From the NCBI RefSeq assembly GCF_000504285.1, contig NZ_KI632511.1, positions 7,050,154-7,114,153 on the forward strand: DNA of 64,000 nt, written 5' to 3'. The number at the start of each line of letters is the position of its first letter. The first letter of the stretch is position 1. The notes beneath the pieces are model-generated. The model saw nothing but the letters and a program-made list of their open reading frames with translations. It was not told where the DNA came from and made no database searches. This DNA comes from Actinospica robiniae DSM 44927. GTDB lineage: Bacteria; Actinomycetota; Actinomycetes; Streptomycetales; Catenulisporaceae. Made by a program: the position numbers and the translations under genes. Shown piece by piece: positions 1 through 9,401 of this stretch.

Positions 1-1338
1 GTGGCCGCCCGACTCGGCGCCCAGGTGACGGTGGTGGACCGGGACGGCGTCGGCGGCGCCGCGGTGCTCACCGACTGCGTTCCGTCCAAGACGCTGATCG
101 CGACCGCCGACGTGATGACCACCATCCAGGACGCCCCCGCGCTCGGCGTCGACGGCGGCACCGTCACCACGGTGGACCTGGCCCGGGTCAACGAGCGGGT
201 GCTCGCGCTGGCCGCCAAGCAGTCCGAGGACATCACCGAGGACCTGGTCAAGGCCGGGGTGGAGATCGTGCGCGGCTTCGCCAAGCTGGCCGCGGACGGC
301 GGCGGCACCGTCGCGGTCGAGGTGGCCGCCCCGGACGGCGAGGACCTCCTGCTCGAGGCCGACGCGGTGCTGCTGGCCACCGGCGCCCGCCCGCGCGAGA
401 TGGCCTCGGCCCAGCCCGACGGCGAGCGCATCCTGACCTGGACTCAGCTCTACCGGCTCGAGGAGCTTCCGGCCGAGCTGATCGTGGTGGGCTCGGGCGT
501 CACCGGCGCCGAGTTCGCCGGCGCCTACCAGGCCCTCGGCTCCCAGGTCACCCTGGTCTCCTCGCGCGACCGGGTGCTGCCCGGCGAGGACGAGGACGCC
601 GCGCGGGTGCTCGAAGAGGTCTTCCAGCGCCGCGGCATGCGCGTGCTCGGCCGCTCCCGCGCCGCCTCGGCCGTGCGCGAGGGCGACCGCGTCGTGGTCA
701 CCCTCGAGGACGGGCGCACCGTCACCGGCACGCACGTGCTGATGGCCGTCGGCTCGCTGCCGAACACCGAGGGCCTCGGCCTGGCCGAAGCCGGGGTGCA
801 GACCACGCCGTCCGGCCACATCGTGGTCGACCGCGTCTCGCGCACCACCGCCTCGAACGTCTACGCCGCCGGAGACTGCACCGGCCTGCTCGCGCTCGCC
901 TCGGTCGCGGCGATGCAGGGCCGGATCGCGGTCTACCACGCGCTCGGCGAGGCGGTCTGGCCGATCAACCTCAAGCGGGTGTCCGCGAACATCTTCACCT
1001 CGCCGGAGATCGCCACCGTCGGGCGCACCACCTTCAACGCGGAGAGCGGGGACCCGCGCTTCGACGTGGTGAAGCTGCCGCTGGCCACGAACCCGCGGGC
1101 CAAGATGCTCGGTTTCATGGACGGCTTCGTCAAGCTCTACGCCCGCCCCGGCTCCGGCACCGTGCTCGGCGGTGTGATAGTCGCTCCGCGTGCCAGCGAG
1201 CTGATCCACTCCGTCTCGATGGCGGTGGACCTGCACCTGACGGTGGACCAGGTCGCCTCGGTGTTCACGGTCTACCCGTCGCTGTCCGGCTCCATCGCCG
1301 AGGCCGCGCGCCGGCTGCACAGCGACCACGAGGACTGA
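1..1338 (+). CDS. lpdA: LpdA-type NAD(P)H quinone reductase (flavoprotein disulfide reductase family), 5' end missing
   Basis: FAD/NAD(P)H-dependent reductase of the dihydrolipoamide dehydrogenase fold. The first visible residues are already past the FAD-binding GxGxxG element, so roughly 20 N-terminal residues lie outside the window and the GTG at position 1 is probably internal. The redox region reads GGAAVLTDCVPSKTL: only one of the two cysteines of the usual CxxxxC disulfide is present. This matches mycobacterial LpdA (Rv3303c), which reduces quinones rather than lipoamide. The NAD-binding GSGVTGAEFAG, the second FAD motif (VYAAGDCTG) and the C-terminal dimerisation domain are present and complete. 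It converges on the carboxylase alpha-chain gene; a hairpin follows its stop. Family assignment is firm; the quinone substrate is inferred from the missing cysteine. Confidence 0.88.
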   Translation: MAARLGAQVTVVDRDGVGGAAVLTDCVPSKTLIATADVMTTIQDAPALGVDGGTVTTVDLARVNERVLALAAKQSEDITEDLVKAGVEIVRGFAKLAADGGGTVAVEVAAPDGEDLLLEADAVLLATGARPREMASAQPDGERILTWTQLYRLEELPAELIVVGSGVTGAEFAGAYQALGSQVTLVSSRDRVLPGEDEDAARVLEEVFQRRGMRVLGRSRAASAVREGDRVVVTLEDGRTVTGTHVLMAVGSLPNTEGLGLAEAGVQTTPSGHIVVDRVSRTTASNVYAAGDCTGLLALASVAAMQGRIAVYHALGEAVWPINLKRVSANIFTSPEIATVGRTTFNAESGDPRFDVVKLPLATNPRAKMLGFMDGFVKLYARPGSGTVLGGVIVAPRASELIHSVSMAVDLHLTVDQVASVFTVYPSLSGSIAEAARRLHSDHED

Positions 1339-1363
1339 GGGCCGTCCCCGATGGGAACGGCCC
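1339..1363. terminator. Hairpin between convergent genes
   Basis: GGGCCGT pairs with ACGGCCC, with a further CCC/GGG pairing across one bulged A and a CGAT loop. It begins directly after the lpdA stop and ends 26 nt before the stop of the convergent carboxylase gene, so it could terminate from both sides. There is no U-tract, as is common for actinomycete terminators. Confidence 0.55.
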
Positions 1364-1389
1364 CCGCTCGCGCAGCTCGCTGAGTTTCC

Positions 1390-3156
1390 TCAGTCTTTGA
1401 TCTCGCAGAGTGTGGCGCCTGCGGTGACGGTGGCGCCGACTTCGGCGGTCAGGCCGACGATGGTGCCTGTTTTGTGGGCGTTGAGGGGTTGTTCCATCTT
1501 CATGGCCTCGAGGACGACGATCAGTTCGCCGGCTTCGACTTGTCGGCCTTCTTCGACGGCGACTTTCACGATGGTGCCCTGCATGGGGGAGGTCAGGGCG
1601 TCGCCGGTGGCGGCGGTTTTCTTCGCGCCGGTGCCGGCGCGTTTGGCGGCTTTCTTCGCGCCGGTGGCGGTCGGGGTGCCGGCGTTTAGGCCGAGGCCTG
1701 CGGGCAGGACGACCTCGATGCGTTTGCCGCCGACCTCCACGGTGACCGTCTCGCGTCCGGTCTCCTCAGCGGGCTCGCCCAGGGGGCCTGGGTAGGGGGG
1801 GATGGTGTTGTCGAACTCGGTTTCGATCCAGCGGGTGTGGACGGTGAAGGGCTGGGCGGGGTCGGTGGGGGCGAAGGCGGGGTCGTGCACGACGGCGCGG
1901 TGGAAGGTGAGGGCGGTGGCCATGCCCTCGAGTTCGAATTCGGCCAGGGCGCGGCGGGAGCGTTCGAGTGCTTCGGTGCGGGTGCGGCCGGTGATGATGA
2001 GTTTGGCGAGCAGGGAGTCGAAGTTCTGGCCGATCTGTGCGCCTTGTTCGATGCCGGAGTCCAGGCGGACGCCGGGTCCGGTGGGGGGCCGGTAGGTGGT
2101 GACGGTGCCGGGGGCGGGTAGGAAGCCGCGGCCGGGGTCTTCGCCGTTGATGCGGAATTCGATGGCGTGTCCGCGCAGGACGGGGTCGTGGTAGCCGAGG
2201 GGTTCGCCGTCGGCGATGCGGAACATCTCGCGCACCAGGTCGATGCCGGCGACTTCTTCGCTGACGGGGTGTTCGACCTGTAGGCGGGTGTTGACTTCGA
2301 GGAAGGAGATGGTCCCGTCCTGGCCGACGAGGAATTCGCAGGTGCCGGCGCCGACGTAGCCGGCTTCTTGGAGGATGGCTTTGGAGGCGCGGTAGAGCTC
2401 GTCGGTCTGGGCTTGGCTGAGGTAGGGGGCGGGGGCTTCTTCGACGAGTTTCTGGTGGCGGCGTTGCAGGGAGCAGTCGCGGGTGGAGATGACGACGACG
2501 TTGCCGTGGGTATCGGCGAGGCATTGGGTCTCGACGTGGCGGGGGCGGTCGAGGTAGCGCTCGACGAAGCATTCGCCGCGGCCGAACGCGGCGACGGCTT
2601 CGCGTACGGCGGAGTCGAACAGTTCGGGGATCTCCTCGAGGGTGCGGGCGACTTTCAGGCCGCGTCCGCCGCCGCCGAACGCGGCTTTGATCGCGACGGG
2701 TAGTCCGTGCTGCTGGGCGAACGCGGTGACCTCGTGGCTGTCGGCGACCGGGTCGGGGGTGCCGGCGACCAGGGGGGCGCCGGCGCGTTGGGCGATGTGG
2801 CGGGCCGCGACCTTGTCGCCGAGGGCGCGGATCGCGGCGGGGGGCGGGCCGATCCAGGTCAGGCCGGCGTCGAGGACGGCTTGGGCGAACTCGGCGTTCT
2901 CGGACAAGAACCCGTAGCCGGGGTGCACGGCGTCGGCGCCCGCGCGTGCGGCGACGTCCAGGAGCTTGTCCACGGCGAGGTAGGTCTCGCCCGAGGTCGC
3001 CCCGCCGAGCGCGTAGGCCTCGTCCGCGACCCGTACGTGCAGCGCGTCGCGGTCCGGGTCCGCGTACACCGCGACGCTGCCGATACCGGCGTCCTTACAG
3101 GCCCGAGCGACCCGCACGGCGATCTCGCCCCGGTTCGCGATCAGCACCTTATGCAC
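1390..3156 (-). CDS. accA3: Acyl-CoA carboxylase alpha chain (biotin carboxylase plus biotin carrier)
   Basis: 588-residue alpha chain of an acetyl/propionyl-CoA carboxylase; it carboxylates its own biotin with ATP and bicarbonate and hands CO2 to a beta chain such as the one at 10811-12379. Order of domains: biotin carboxylase N-domain ([12 protein letters not shown] at the start), ATP-grasp (glycine-rich [25 protein letters not shown]), biotin carboxylase C-domain, a Lys/Ala-rich linker near 490-520, and a biotinyl domain with EAMKM, the biotinylated lysine being about residue 553. The GTG at 3156 is preferred because GGGAG lies 6 nt upstream; a GTG six codons earlier is also open. Gene content around it (epsilon, beta, BirA, LpdA) parallels the accA3 region of mycobacteria. 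Confidence 0.93.
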   Translation of the reverse strand: MHKVLIANRGEIAVRVARACKDAGIGSVAVYADPDRDALHVRVADEAYALGGATSGETYLAVDKLLDVAARAGADAVHPGYGFLSENAEFAQAVLDAGLTWIGPPPAAIRALGDKVAARHIAQRAGAPLVAGTPDPVADSHEVTAFAQQHGLPVAIKAAFGGGGRGLKVARTLEEIPELFDSAVREAVAAFGRGECFVERYLDRPRHVETQCLADTHGNVVVISTRDCSLQRRHQKLVEEAPAPYLSQAQTDELYRASKAILQEAGYVGAGTCEFLVGQDGTISFLEVNTRLQVEHPVSEEVAGIDLVREMFRIADGEPLGYHDPVLRGHAIEFRINGEDPGRGFLPAPGTVTTYRPPTGPGVRLDSGIEQGAQIGQNFDSLLAKLIITGRTRTEALERSRRALAEFELEGMATALTFHRAVVHDPAFAPTDPAQPFTVHTRWIETEFDNTIPPYPGPLGEPAEETGRETVTVEVGGKRIEVVLPAGLGLNAGTPTATGAKKAAKRAGTGAKKTAATGDALTSPMQGTIVKVAVEEGRQVEAGELIVVLEAMKMEQPLNAHKTGTIVGLTAEVGATVTAGATLCEIKD

Positions 3157-3387
3157 GTGTGGCTCCCTTGTCACTACTACTCGAAGTCTCCTTGAGTGTA
3201 GGCAAGGTCGAGGCCGGTCCGCGCGGGGGACCTCGTCTGACCGTGCGACCCGGTTTTGTACGCACCGGACAAGAGCGGGGCGCAGGAGGCGTCGGAGCGC
3301 TATGGTGCGAAGAGAAGGGGTGCCGGTCAGGCGGCACCCGCGTACGGCGTGGCGCGCGGGCGGGGCCGGGGCGAGGAGGAGCGGGCG

Positions 3388-4065
3388 ATGTCGTCGAACA
3401 CGATGGTGCTGCGCGGAAGGTCAGCGTTCTACAGCGTGCGCACCGCGCTCGCGGTGACGCTGGCCACGCTGGCGGCGATCTGGGCGGTGCAGGGGTTCAA
3501 CGCGGCCGACGGCTATCGGCTGGACGGATCCTTCGGCCTGGTCGCACGTCAGCTGGGCAGCCTGCCGCACATCATCGCGGTGCCGTTCCTGCACGCCTCG
3601 ATGGAGCACATCGAGAGCAACACGGTCCCGTTGGCGGTCACCACCTTCCTGGTCGCGCTGGACGGGCTACGCCGGTGGGCGAACGTCACCGCCCTGATCG
3701 TGCTGCTCGGCGGCATCGGCTACTGGCTGCTCGGCCCCTCCGGCGTGGCCGTCGTCGGTGCCAGCGGGCTGATCTTCGGCTATCTCGGCTACCTGGTGGC
3801 CCGCGGGTTCTTCGCGCACTCGGTCTGGCAGGCCGTCTGGCAGATCGTGCTCGGCGTGCTCGTCGCGCTCTACTACCAGTGGACGCTCGTCCTGCTCTAC
3901 CCCTCCGCCGAGGTCACCGCGATGCACATCTCGTGGCAGGGCCACCTGACCGGACTGCTCGGCGGCATCGGCGCGGCGATCCTGCTCGGGCGCAGGCCGG
4001 TTCAGCAGGATCCCGGCCTGCCCACCCCGCCGGCGGCCCCGTCGTTCCCCGCGCCGTACCTCTGA
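3388..4065 (+). CDS. Rhomboid family intramembrane serine protease
   Basis: 225-residue polytopic membrane protein. The rhomboid catalytic pair is visible: Ser126 in GASG and His186 in WQGHLTG, each in a predicted membrane helix; H74 and N78 (HIESN) match the conserved loop/helix-2 region. About six hydrophobic segments follow a short cytoplasmic N-terminus. The ATG at 3388 has GAGGAG 8 nt upstream; the open frame extends 44 codons further but those are Arg/Gly-rich and probably untranslated. The C-terminus is a Pro-rich tail. It stands alone between the divergent carboxylase gene and the secreted-protein gene downstream. Substrates cannot be read from the sequence. Confidence 0.88.
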   Translation: MSSNTMVLRGRSAFYSVRTALAVTLATLAAIWAVQGFNAADGYRLDGSFGLVARQLGSLPHIIAVPFLHASMEHIESNTVPLAVTTFLVALDGLRRWANVTALIVLLGGIGYWLLGPSGVAVVGASGLIFGYLGYLVARGFFAHSVWQAVWQIVLGVLVALYYQWTLVLLYPSAEVTAMHISWQGHLTGLLGGIGAAILLGRRPVQQDPGLPTPPAAPSFPAPYL

Positions 4066-4256
4066 GAGCACGCCCGCAGGATCACGCTTCGGAATCAGCT
4101 CGCGTCTCGAATCCATAACCCCGTCAACCGACCGCGTCGCTCACGCGTCTGTCTTCATAGAGCCCGCTTCCATGCAAAAACGCTGATCTCCACGAGCGCC
4201 GACCCGGTGCCGGACCCGTGCAGCCCCCGATCCCACCGTCCCCGACCCGGAAGTCC

Positions 4257-6212
4257 ATGCCTCCCGTGCCGCGTTCCGACCGCATCGCGCGCCCCGTACG
4301 GCGTCGCCTGCTCGCCCCGATAGCCTCGCTCACGGCCGCCGCCGGCATCGCCACCGTGCTGATCACGCTGGTCGGCCCGGCCACGCCGGCCGCCGCCGCA
4401 ACGCCCGGACGCACCCACGGCGTGCCGACCCAGCCGATCGTGGGCACCACCGTCGTCGCCGGCAGCAGCACAGGGCCCTCGACGTCGAGCCCGGTGGTGC
4501 ACACGTCCGCGCCGGTCGTGTCCAACACCAGCCACTCCTCCGGCGTCTCGACCCACCGCGCCGGGGGCGCCCCGCAGGTCAGATACTCCTCGACCTTCAC
4601 GCCGCAGACGCTCACCTCCCGGGCGCCGGTCACGAGTGCCGGCCCGTGCGTCGCGGACACCACCGCCCCCACGAGCGGCGCGGATCTGAACCTGCCGCAG
4701 GTGCCCGGCGACTCGACCGACCGCGGATACGGCGGCTGGCTGCGGGTGGCCTCGGTCGGCCCGGGCGCGATGCTGCCCCCGCCGGACGCCTCGAACCTCT
4801 CCACGCTCACCCTCACCCGCACCGTGGACGCCCAGTCGGCGAACCTGGCCATGGCCGCGAGCTCCGGCGACCGCTTCGCCTGCGCCCGGCTCGACGTCGC
4901 CGCGGGCCAGGGCTACCAGCGGATCGACTTCGCGCTGACCAACGCGGGCTTCATCTCCGAGTACCAGAGCGGCAAGACCGAGTACCTGACGGTCACTTAC
5001 TCGCAGATCAGCTGGAACTACCTGCCGACCGGCGGCAAGAGCGCGCGGACCGGCTCCGGCGCGGTGAGTACGAAGGCGGACCCGTCGCACGCCTCGGTGG
5101 GCCAGGACGCCAAGTTCGTCGGCGCCGGCGTGCTCGGGCTGGCGTTGCTGTGCGCGCTCGGCATGATGGTGCTCACCCTGGTGAGCCGCCACCGCAGGAA
5201 GGTGCGTTACCGCCACGTGCGCGAGCGGTCCCGGGTGGTCCCCTCGCCCGTGCCGACCGTGATGGGTCCCGGCGTCCTGCCGCGGCAGGCCGTCCCGGCG
5301 GCGCAGTTCGCGCAGGCCCGGGTGGCGGAGCCGGTCCTCGTGCTCGCCTCGGCGCAGACGGCCACGGCGCCCAAGCCGGTCGAATCGCCCGTGCCCGAGC
5401 AGCTGCGCGCGGTCAAGGTGACACAGTTCTCGCACACCCGCCCGGAACCCGAGGTCTCAGCGCCGGAACCAGACTCGGCTGCCGACGGGCCGGGCCCGGA
5501 CGGCGAAGTCGGCCCCGGCCCGGCGGATCTGGCCGAGCCGGGCGGGCAGGATGAGCCGGGCGAGCTCTCCGCCGAGGTTGACCCCGACGGCGAGGCCGAG
5601 CCCGACCGAGGCGGCGGAGAAGAGCTGGCTGAAGCCGAGGCCGGTCTGGCCGCGGACGATGAACAGGACGCCGAGGTAGGTGGCGGAGCCGGGCAGCAGG
5701 GCGACGAGCCCGGGGATGGTGAAGGGCAGTCCGGAGGTGACCCCGCGGCGGGCGATGAGCTGCCCGCCGAGCCCGAGCAGGACGCTGGTGACGGTGACGG
5801 CGACGGCCTGGGTGAGCCCGGCCTGGCGCAGGCCGGCGTCGCAGATCCAGGCGAAGGCGGCGCTGACGACGGCGTAGCCGAGGACCTCCCGGCGGACCTG
5901 CAGGATGACGGCGAAGGTGAGCCCGAGCAGAGCGGCGGCGAGGGTCTGCAGGAAGGGCCGGGAGGGGATGACGAGGGTGTCGGCCGGGTTGAGGACGATG
6001 CCGAAGGCGATCCCGGCCCGCAACACGAGGCTGATCCCGCAGATGATGCCGATGACGATGAAAAGGACCTCGAGCAGCCGGGCGGCGGCGGTGATGTAGA
6101 AGCCGGTGAGGGCGTCCTGGACGGCGGCGACGAGGGCGCGGCCGGGGAGCAGGGCGAAGAGCCCGCCGGTGATGACGGCCGAGGACAGGACGTCGGCGTG
6201 GACCAGGTCTAG
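4257..6212 (+). CDS. Exported single-span membrane protein of unknown function; 3' part antisense to thrE
   Basis: The N-terminus has an Arg-rich segment, a hydrophobic stretch and Ala-rich cleavage region (PATPAAAAT), so it is exported. A Ser/Thr-rich linker and a ~150-residue extracellular part containing two cysteines follow, then a membrane helix (about GAGVLGLALLCALGMMVLTLV) and a basic stop-transfer SRHRRKVRYRH, then a Pro-rich cytoplasmic tail. From about position 5457 the frame is exactly antisense to the convergent thrE gene and the translation becomes Gly/Asp/Glu-only, which is what antisense membrane-helix codons give. The natural C-terminus may therefore be near 5420 (a TGA sits at 5419-5421 in the +1 frame) and the long tail an artefact of a frameshift. 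Start could also be GTG 4218; neither has a good ribosome-binding site. No family recognised. Confidence 0.5.
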   Translation: MPPVPRSDRIARPVRRRLLAPIASLTAAAGIATVLITLVGPATPAAAATPGRTHGVPTQPIVGTTVVAGSSTGPSTSSPVVHTSAPVVSNTSHSSGVSTHRAGGAPQVRYSSTFTPQTLTSRAPVTSAGPCVADTTAPTSGADLNLPQVPGDSTDRGYGGWLRVASVGPGAMLPPPDASNLSTLTLTRTVDAQSANLAMAASSGDRFACARLDVAAGQGYQRIDFALTNAGFISEYQSGKTEYLTVTYSQISWNYLPTGGKSARTGSGAVSTKADPSHASVGQDAKFVGAGVLGLALLCALGMMVLTLVSRHRRKVRYRHVRERSRVVPSPVPTVMGPGVLPRQAVPAAQFAQARVAEPVLVLASAQTATAPKPVESPVPEQLRAVKVTQFSHTRPEPEVSAPEPDSAADGPGPDGEVGPGPADLAEPGGQDEPGELSAEVDPDGEAEPDRGGGEELAEAEAGLAADDEQDAEVGGGAGQQGDEPGDGEGQSGGDPAAGDELPAEPEQDAGDGDGDGLGEPGLAQAGVADPGEGGADDGVAEDLPADLQDDGEGEPEQSGGEGLQEGPGGDDEGVGRVEDDAEGDPGPQHEADPADDADDDEKDLEQPGGGGDVEAGEGVLDGGDEGAAGEQGEEPAGDDGRGQDVGVDQV

Positions 6213-6908
6213 CGCGATCGCGGCGGCCGCGGCGGGCATCGCGGCCGCCACGTACTGGTAGAACTCGGGCAGTCCGCGGGTGGCCAGCCACCAGGAGAGC
6301 TGATTGCCCACCAGGGCGGCCGCGCAGGCGCTGAGGAAGACCGTCCAGTGCCCGCCGACCAGCACCGAGGCCGCGCCCGCGAGCAGCGACGTGCTCGCGG
6401 CGAGCATCCAGTCCGGGTACGGGTGCCGGTTGCGCCGGATCCGCAGCAGCCGCCCGTACGCCTCCTCCACCGACACCTCGTTCGCGCTGACGTCCCGGAT
6501 CAGGTCGTGCACCGCGGCGAGCCGGGTGTAGTCCGAGCCGCGCCGGCGCACGCTGCGCGAGGCGGTCCAGGCCGGATCGGCCAGCGTGGCCTGGTGCGAG
6601 ATGGTCAGCAGGGTGAAGGTGACGCTCACGTCGCAGCGTTCGAGCCCGAACCCGTGCGCCACCGCGAGCATCCCGGCCTCGACGTCCTCGGCCGCCTCGC
6701 CGGAGGCCAGCAGCAGCTCGCCGAGCCGCAGCGCGAGATCGAGCACCCGGCGCACGTTCGGCGTCTGCGGATGGGTGCCGGTGGACTCCAGGTCCCCCGC
6801 GCCCGGCGCCGTCTCGAGCCGCGGTTCGCCCGGCCGCTCGGACGGGTTGGTCCGCAGCAGGGCCCGCATCTGGTCCTGCCAAGCGCTCTCCGGCCCCTGC
6901 CCTGTCAC
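5457..6908 (-). CDS. thrE: ThrE-type threonine/serine exporter
   Basis: 483-residue inner-membrane exporter. The N-terminal 170 residues form the soluble DUF1212/ThrE domain (RVLDLALRLGELLLASGEAAEDVE... SVTFTLL), followed by about ten hydrophobic helices covering both membrane halves of the family, which match the fused length of Corynebacterium ThrE. Expected role: proton-driven efflux of threonine and serine; a threonine ammonia-lyase gene is at 62207 but far away. The start is GTG 6908 with no clear Shine-Dalgarno sequence. Its 3' half is covered on the other strand by the open frame of the preceding gene. Function by family; substrate not provable here. Confidence 0.88.
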   Translation of the reverse strand: MTGQGPESAWQDQMRALLRTNPSERPGEPRLETAPGAGDLESTGTHPQTPNVRRVLDLALRLGELLLASGEAAEDVEAGMLAVAHGFGLERCDVSVTFTLLTISHQATLADPAWTASRSVRRRGSDYTRLAAVHDLIRDVSANEVSVEEAYGRLLRIRRNRHPYPDWMLAASTSLLAGAASVLVGGHWTVFLSACAAALVGNQLSWWLATRGLPEFYQYVAAAMPAAAAAIALDLVHADVLSSAVITGGLFALLPGRALVAAVQDALTGFYITAAARLLEVLFIVIGIICGISLVLRAGIAFGIVLNPADTLVIPSRPFLQTLAAALLGLTFAVILQVRREVLGYAVVSAAFAWICDAGLRQAGLTQAVAVTVTSVLLGLGGQLIARRGVTSGLPFTIPGLVALLPGSATYLGVLFIVRGQTGLGFSQLFSAASVGLGLAVGVNLGGELARLILPARLGQIRRAGADFAVRARPVGSRVWFRR

Positions 6909-7013
6909 ACGGATCAGGTTAACCGGCCCGGACGCCCCTCGGCTCCCTTCCTCCCCGCCCGCCTCATCCCTTGCGGCGGCACCGGCCGTCCCGCCGGCGC
7001 CGCCGCGGGCACG

Positions 7014-8183
7014 TCAGCGGAACACGCCGGTGTGGCCCAGCGAGTAGCGTCCCGGCTGCGGGTAGACGCACAGCCCGTGCGGCCCGCTGCCCACCGGGAT
7101 GCGCGCCAGCAGCCGTCCGTCGTCGGTGGAGAGCGCGTACACCTCGGAGTTGTAGCGCCCGGAGAGCCACAGCACCTTGCCGTCGGCCGAGACCCCGCCC
7201 ATGTCCGGGCTGGCCTCGCCGGGGATCCTCCACTTCTGCTTCACGACGCGGGTGGCGAAGTCGAACACGCTGATCGTGCCCTCGCCCCGGTTGGTGACGT
7301 ACATGTTCTGCGAGTCGCGGCTGACGTAGAGCCCGTGCGCGCCCAGCCCGGTCTCGATGAACCCGGTGAGCTTGAAGTCGTCGCCGTTGAGTGTCCACAT
7401 GCCGTTCGCGGCCATGTCCGCGATGTACCAGACCGAGCCGTCCGGCGAGATCTTCACGTCCTGCGGCATCGATCCGCTCTTGAGGTTGATCACGCCCAGC
7501 AGCGTGTGCTTGAGCGTGTCCACCTTGAGCAGCGTGCCGGAGAACTCGCAGGAGGCGATGAAGTAGCTGCCGTCCGGCGAGAAGTCCGCGTGGTTGACCC
7601 CCGCGCAGGGCACGTCCAGCGCCTGCTGCACCGCCATCGTGTGCGGGTCGCGGAAGACGATCTGCTTGTCCTGCTCGGCCATGACCACCGCGGACTTGCC
7701 GTCCGGGGTGAAGTAGAGGTTGTACGGGTCGTGCACGGACACCGGCGTGCCGAACTGCCCGGTGGCCGGGTCGATCGGGGTGAGCGTGTTGCCCTTGTCG
7801 TTGTTGACCCACAGGGTCTTGAGATCCCAGCCCGGCACCACGTGCTGCGGCTGCTCGCCGACCGGCACCGTGCGGATCACCTTGTAGGTCTTCGGGTCGA
7901 TCACCGTCACGGTGTCGGACTCGCTGTTGGGCACGTAGATCAGCGAGGGGAAGTCGCGCACGACCGGCGAGAGCTCGTTCGGCCGGTCGTAGGCGTAGAG
8001 GTCCTTCGGGTCGTACTCGGGCATGCCGGCGATGGCGGCGGCCCGCATCTGCACCCCCGGAGCCGCGGCCGACCTGCCGACGGCCGCGGACGGGCCGGAC
8101 CCGAGCGTGTTGAGGGCGTAGATCACGGCCACGGTCGCTACGGCGCCCGCACCGAGGAAGAGACGACGTGAGGTGGTCTTCAC
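7014..8183 (-). CDS. Exported YVTN/YncE-type beta-propeller protein
   Basis: 389 residues. N-terminus MKTTSRRLFLGAGAVATVAV is a likely twin-arginine (SRRLFLG) signal or signal anchor, so the protein works outside the membrane. The body holds six to seven repeats of the YVTN/lactonase propeller type (IYVPNSESDTVTVIDPKT, LWVNNDKGNTLTPIDPAT, MYVTNRGEGTISVFDFAT). No enzymatic motif is visible; such proteins often bind ligands or metals. GTG 8183 is preceded by AGAGG at 6 nt. It lies 57 bp downstream of the deacetylase-like gene in the same direction, so the two are probably one operon of exported proteins. Confidence 0.85.
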   Translation of the reverse strand: MKTTSRRLFLGAGAVATVAVIYALNTLGSGPSAAVGRSAAAPGVQMRAAAIAGMPEYDPKDLYAYDRPNELSPVVRDFPSLIYVPNSESDTVTVIDPKTYKVIRTVPVGEQPQHVVPGWDLKTLWVNNDKGNTLTPIDPATGQFGTPVSVHDPYNLYFTPDGKSAVVMAEQDKQIVFRDPHTMAVQQALDVPCAGVNHADFSPDGSYFIASCEFSGTLLKVDTLKHTLLGVINLKSGSMPQDVKISPDGSVWYIADMAANGMWTLNGDDFKLTGFIETGLGAHGLYVSRDSQNMYVTNRGEGTISVFDFATRVVKQKWRIPGEASPDMGGVSADGKVLWLSGRYNSEVYALSTDDGRLLARIPVGSGPHGLCVYPQPGRYSLGHTGVFR

Positions 8184-8240
8184 CGGATACCTCTGTGAGT
8201 TCTGAGAAGGTCGAACGGGGGAGTCGGGTGCCCGGAGAGG

Positions 8241-9167
8241 CTAGGAGGGCACGATGGTGGGTGAGGGCGAGATCGGGAAGAGTTCGGAGGCGGTCACCGC
8301 GCGCAGTCCCCGCTGGCGCAGGCCGTCCAGGATCAGCGGCAGGGCGGTGACCGTGCCCGGATGCCCGAGGTGCATCGACACCACGTCCCCGCCCTGGATG
8401 CGGGAGAGCACGTTGTGCACGACGGCGTTGCTGCCGGGATCGCGGTAGTCCAGCGGATCGAGGTCGTAGGAGAGCAGGGTGGTGTACCCCGCCCGCTGCG
8501 CCGCCGCCCGTACCTCGGGCGTGGCGTGCTGCCCCTGCGACTGCCGGAACCAGCGCCCGCGCGAGCCGGTGAGCTTCTCCAGCCGCTTCGCGCAGAGCTC
8601 GATCTCGCTGTAGGCGACCGCCTCCGGCAGATGGTCGATGTTGAGATGGTTCTCGGTGTGATTGCCGAGCTCGTGCCCGCCGTGCAGGACGCGCTCGGCC
8701 ATCTGCGGATAGCGGGCGAGCCAATGCCCGACCGCGAGCACGGTCAACCTGGCCCCCGCCCGCTCCGCCTCCGTCAGCAGGGCGTTGGCGAGCTCGGGCG
8801 ACCCGTCGCCGTGAAAGGTGAGCGCGACCACGTCACTCACCCGGGTCGCTTGCGAGACCTCGGGCGTGGCGCCGTCGGCGCGCAGGTCGGGCGAATCGGA
8901 ACCGGAATCCGGTTCGGTGGTGGAGGCCGACCCCGAGGTTGCGGGGTGCGGCTGCGGATGCGGTGCGCCGGGTGTGCGCCCGGCCGCGGCCGGACCGACA
9001 CGCCCCGAACCGCCGCGCCCCGAACCGCCCGCAGTCTCAGCCGGAGCGGCGCTGTCGCTGCACCCGTCGAGCCCGAGCAGCGGAAGCGGCAGGGTGGGCA
9101 GCGTGAGCGAGCGCAGCACCCTGCGCCGCGACCAGGCGGCGGTGGGGGGTTTGCGGGACGCAGTCAC
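8241..9167 (-). CDS. Polysaccharide deacetylase-fold (NodB) lipoprotein with altered catalytic motif
   Basis: 308 residues. The N-terminus has twin arginines (SRRRVLRSL), a Leu/Pro-rich hydrophobic segment and GLDGC, a lipobox-like cysteine, followed by a Gly/Ser/Pro linker, so a surface lipoprotein is likely. The NodB domain spans about 110-300. Motif 1, normally TFDDG (catalytic base and metal aspartates), reads TFHGDG; motif 2 is intact (GNHTENH, two metal histidines); motif 3 is degenerate (FRQSQGQ instead of RxPxG); SMHLGHP is present near the C-terminus. Either it uses a different chemistry or it only binds glycan. GTG 9167 follows a CATAAA box by 8 nt, so it may be leaderless. The beta-propeller gene follows in the same direction. 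Confidence 0.83.
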   Translation of the reverse strand: MTASRKPPTAAWSRRRVLRSLTLPTLPLPLLGLDGCSDSAAPAETAGGSGRGGSGRVGPAAAGRTPGAPHPQPHPATSGSASTTEPDSGSDSPDLRADGATPEVSQATRVSDVVALTFHGDGSPELANALLTEAERAGARLTVLAVGHWLARYPQMAERVLHGGHELGNHTENHLNIDHLPEAVAYSEIELCAKRLEKLTGSRGRWFRQSQGQHATPEVRAAAQRAGYTTLLSYDLDPLDYRDPGSNAVVHNVLSRIQGGDVVSMHLGHPGTVTALPLILDGLRQRGLRAVTASELFPISPSPTIVPS

Positions 9168-9401
9168 ATGGCGACTTTATGTGATTGACAGTCAGATCGA
9201 GACCTGCGCCACCCACCGGAGTGGTCTGATCATACGTACGGCGTAGCCGATAGTCCGTCAGATACCCGTCACCGAGGGCCTATGGCCGACTTCCCGCCGC
9301 TGCTGCTCTTCCGAGGTGCCGGTCGCGCCGCTTCGCGAAGTGCTCCCGCGCCTCCCGCGCCTCTGCACTTCTGACCTCCCGCACCTCCGTGGCTCCGTGA
9401 C

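Noticed and set aside
4155-5435. Minus-strand frame of 426 codons opposite the exported membrane protein
   Set aside because: Arg/Gly/Asp-rich with no signal or domain; the plus strand has a signal sequence and a membrane helix in the right order.
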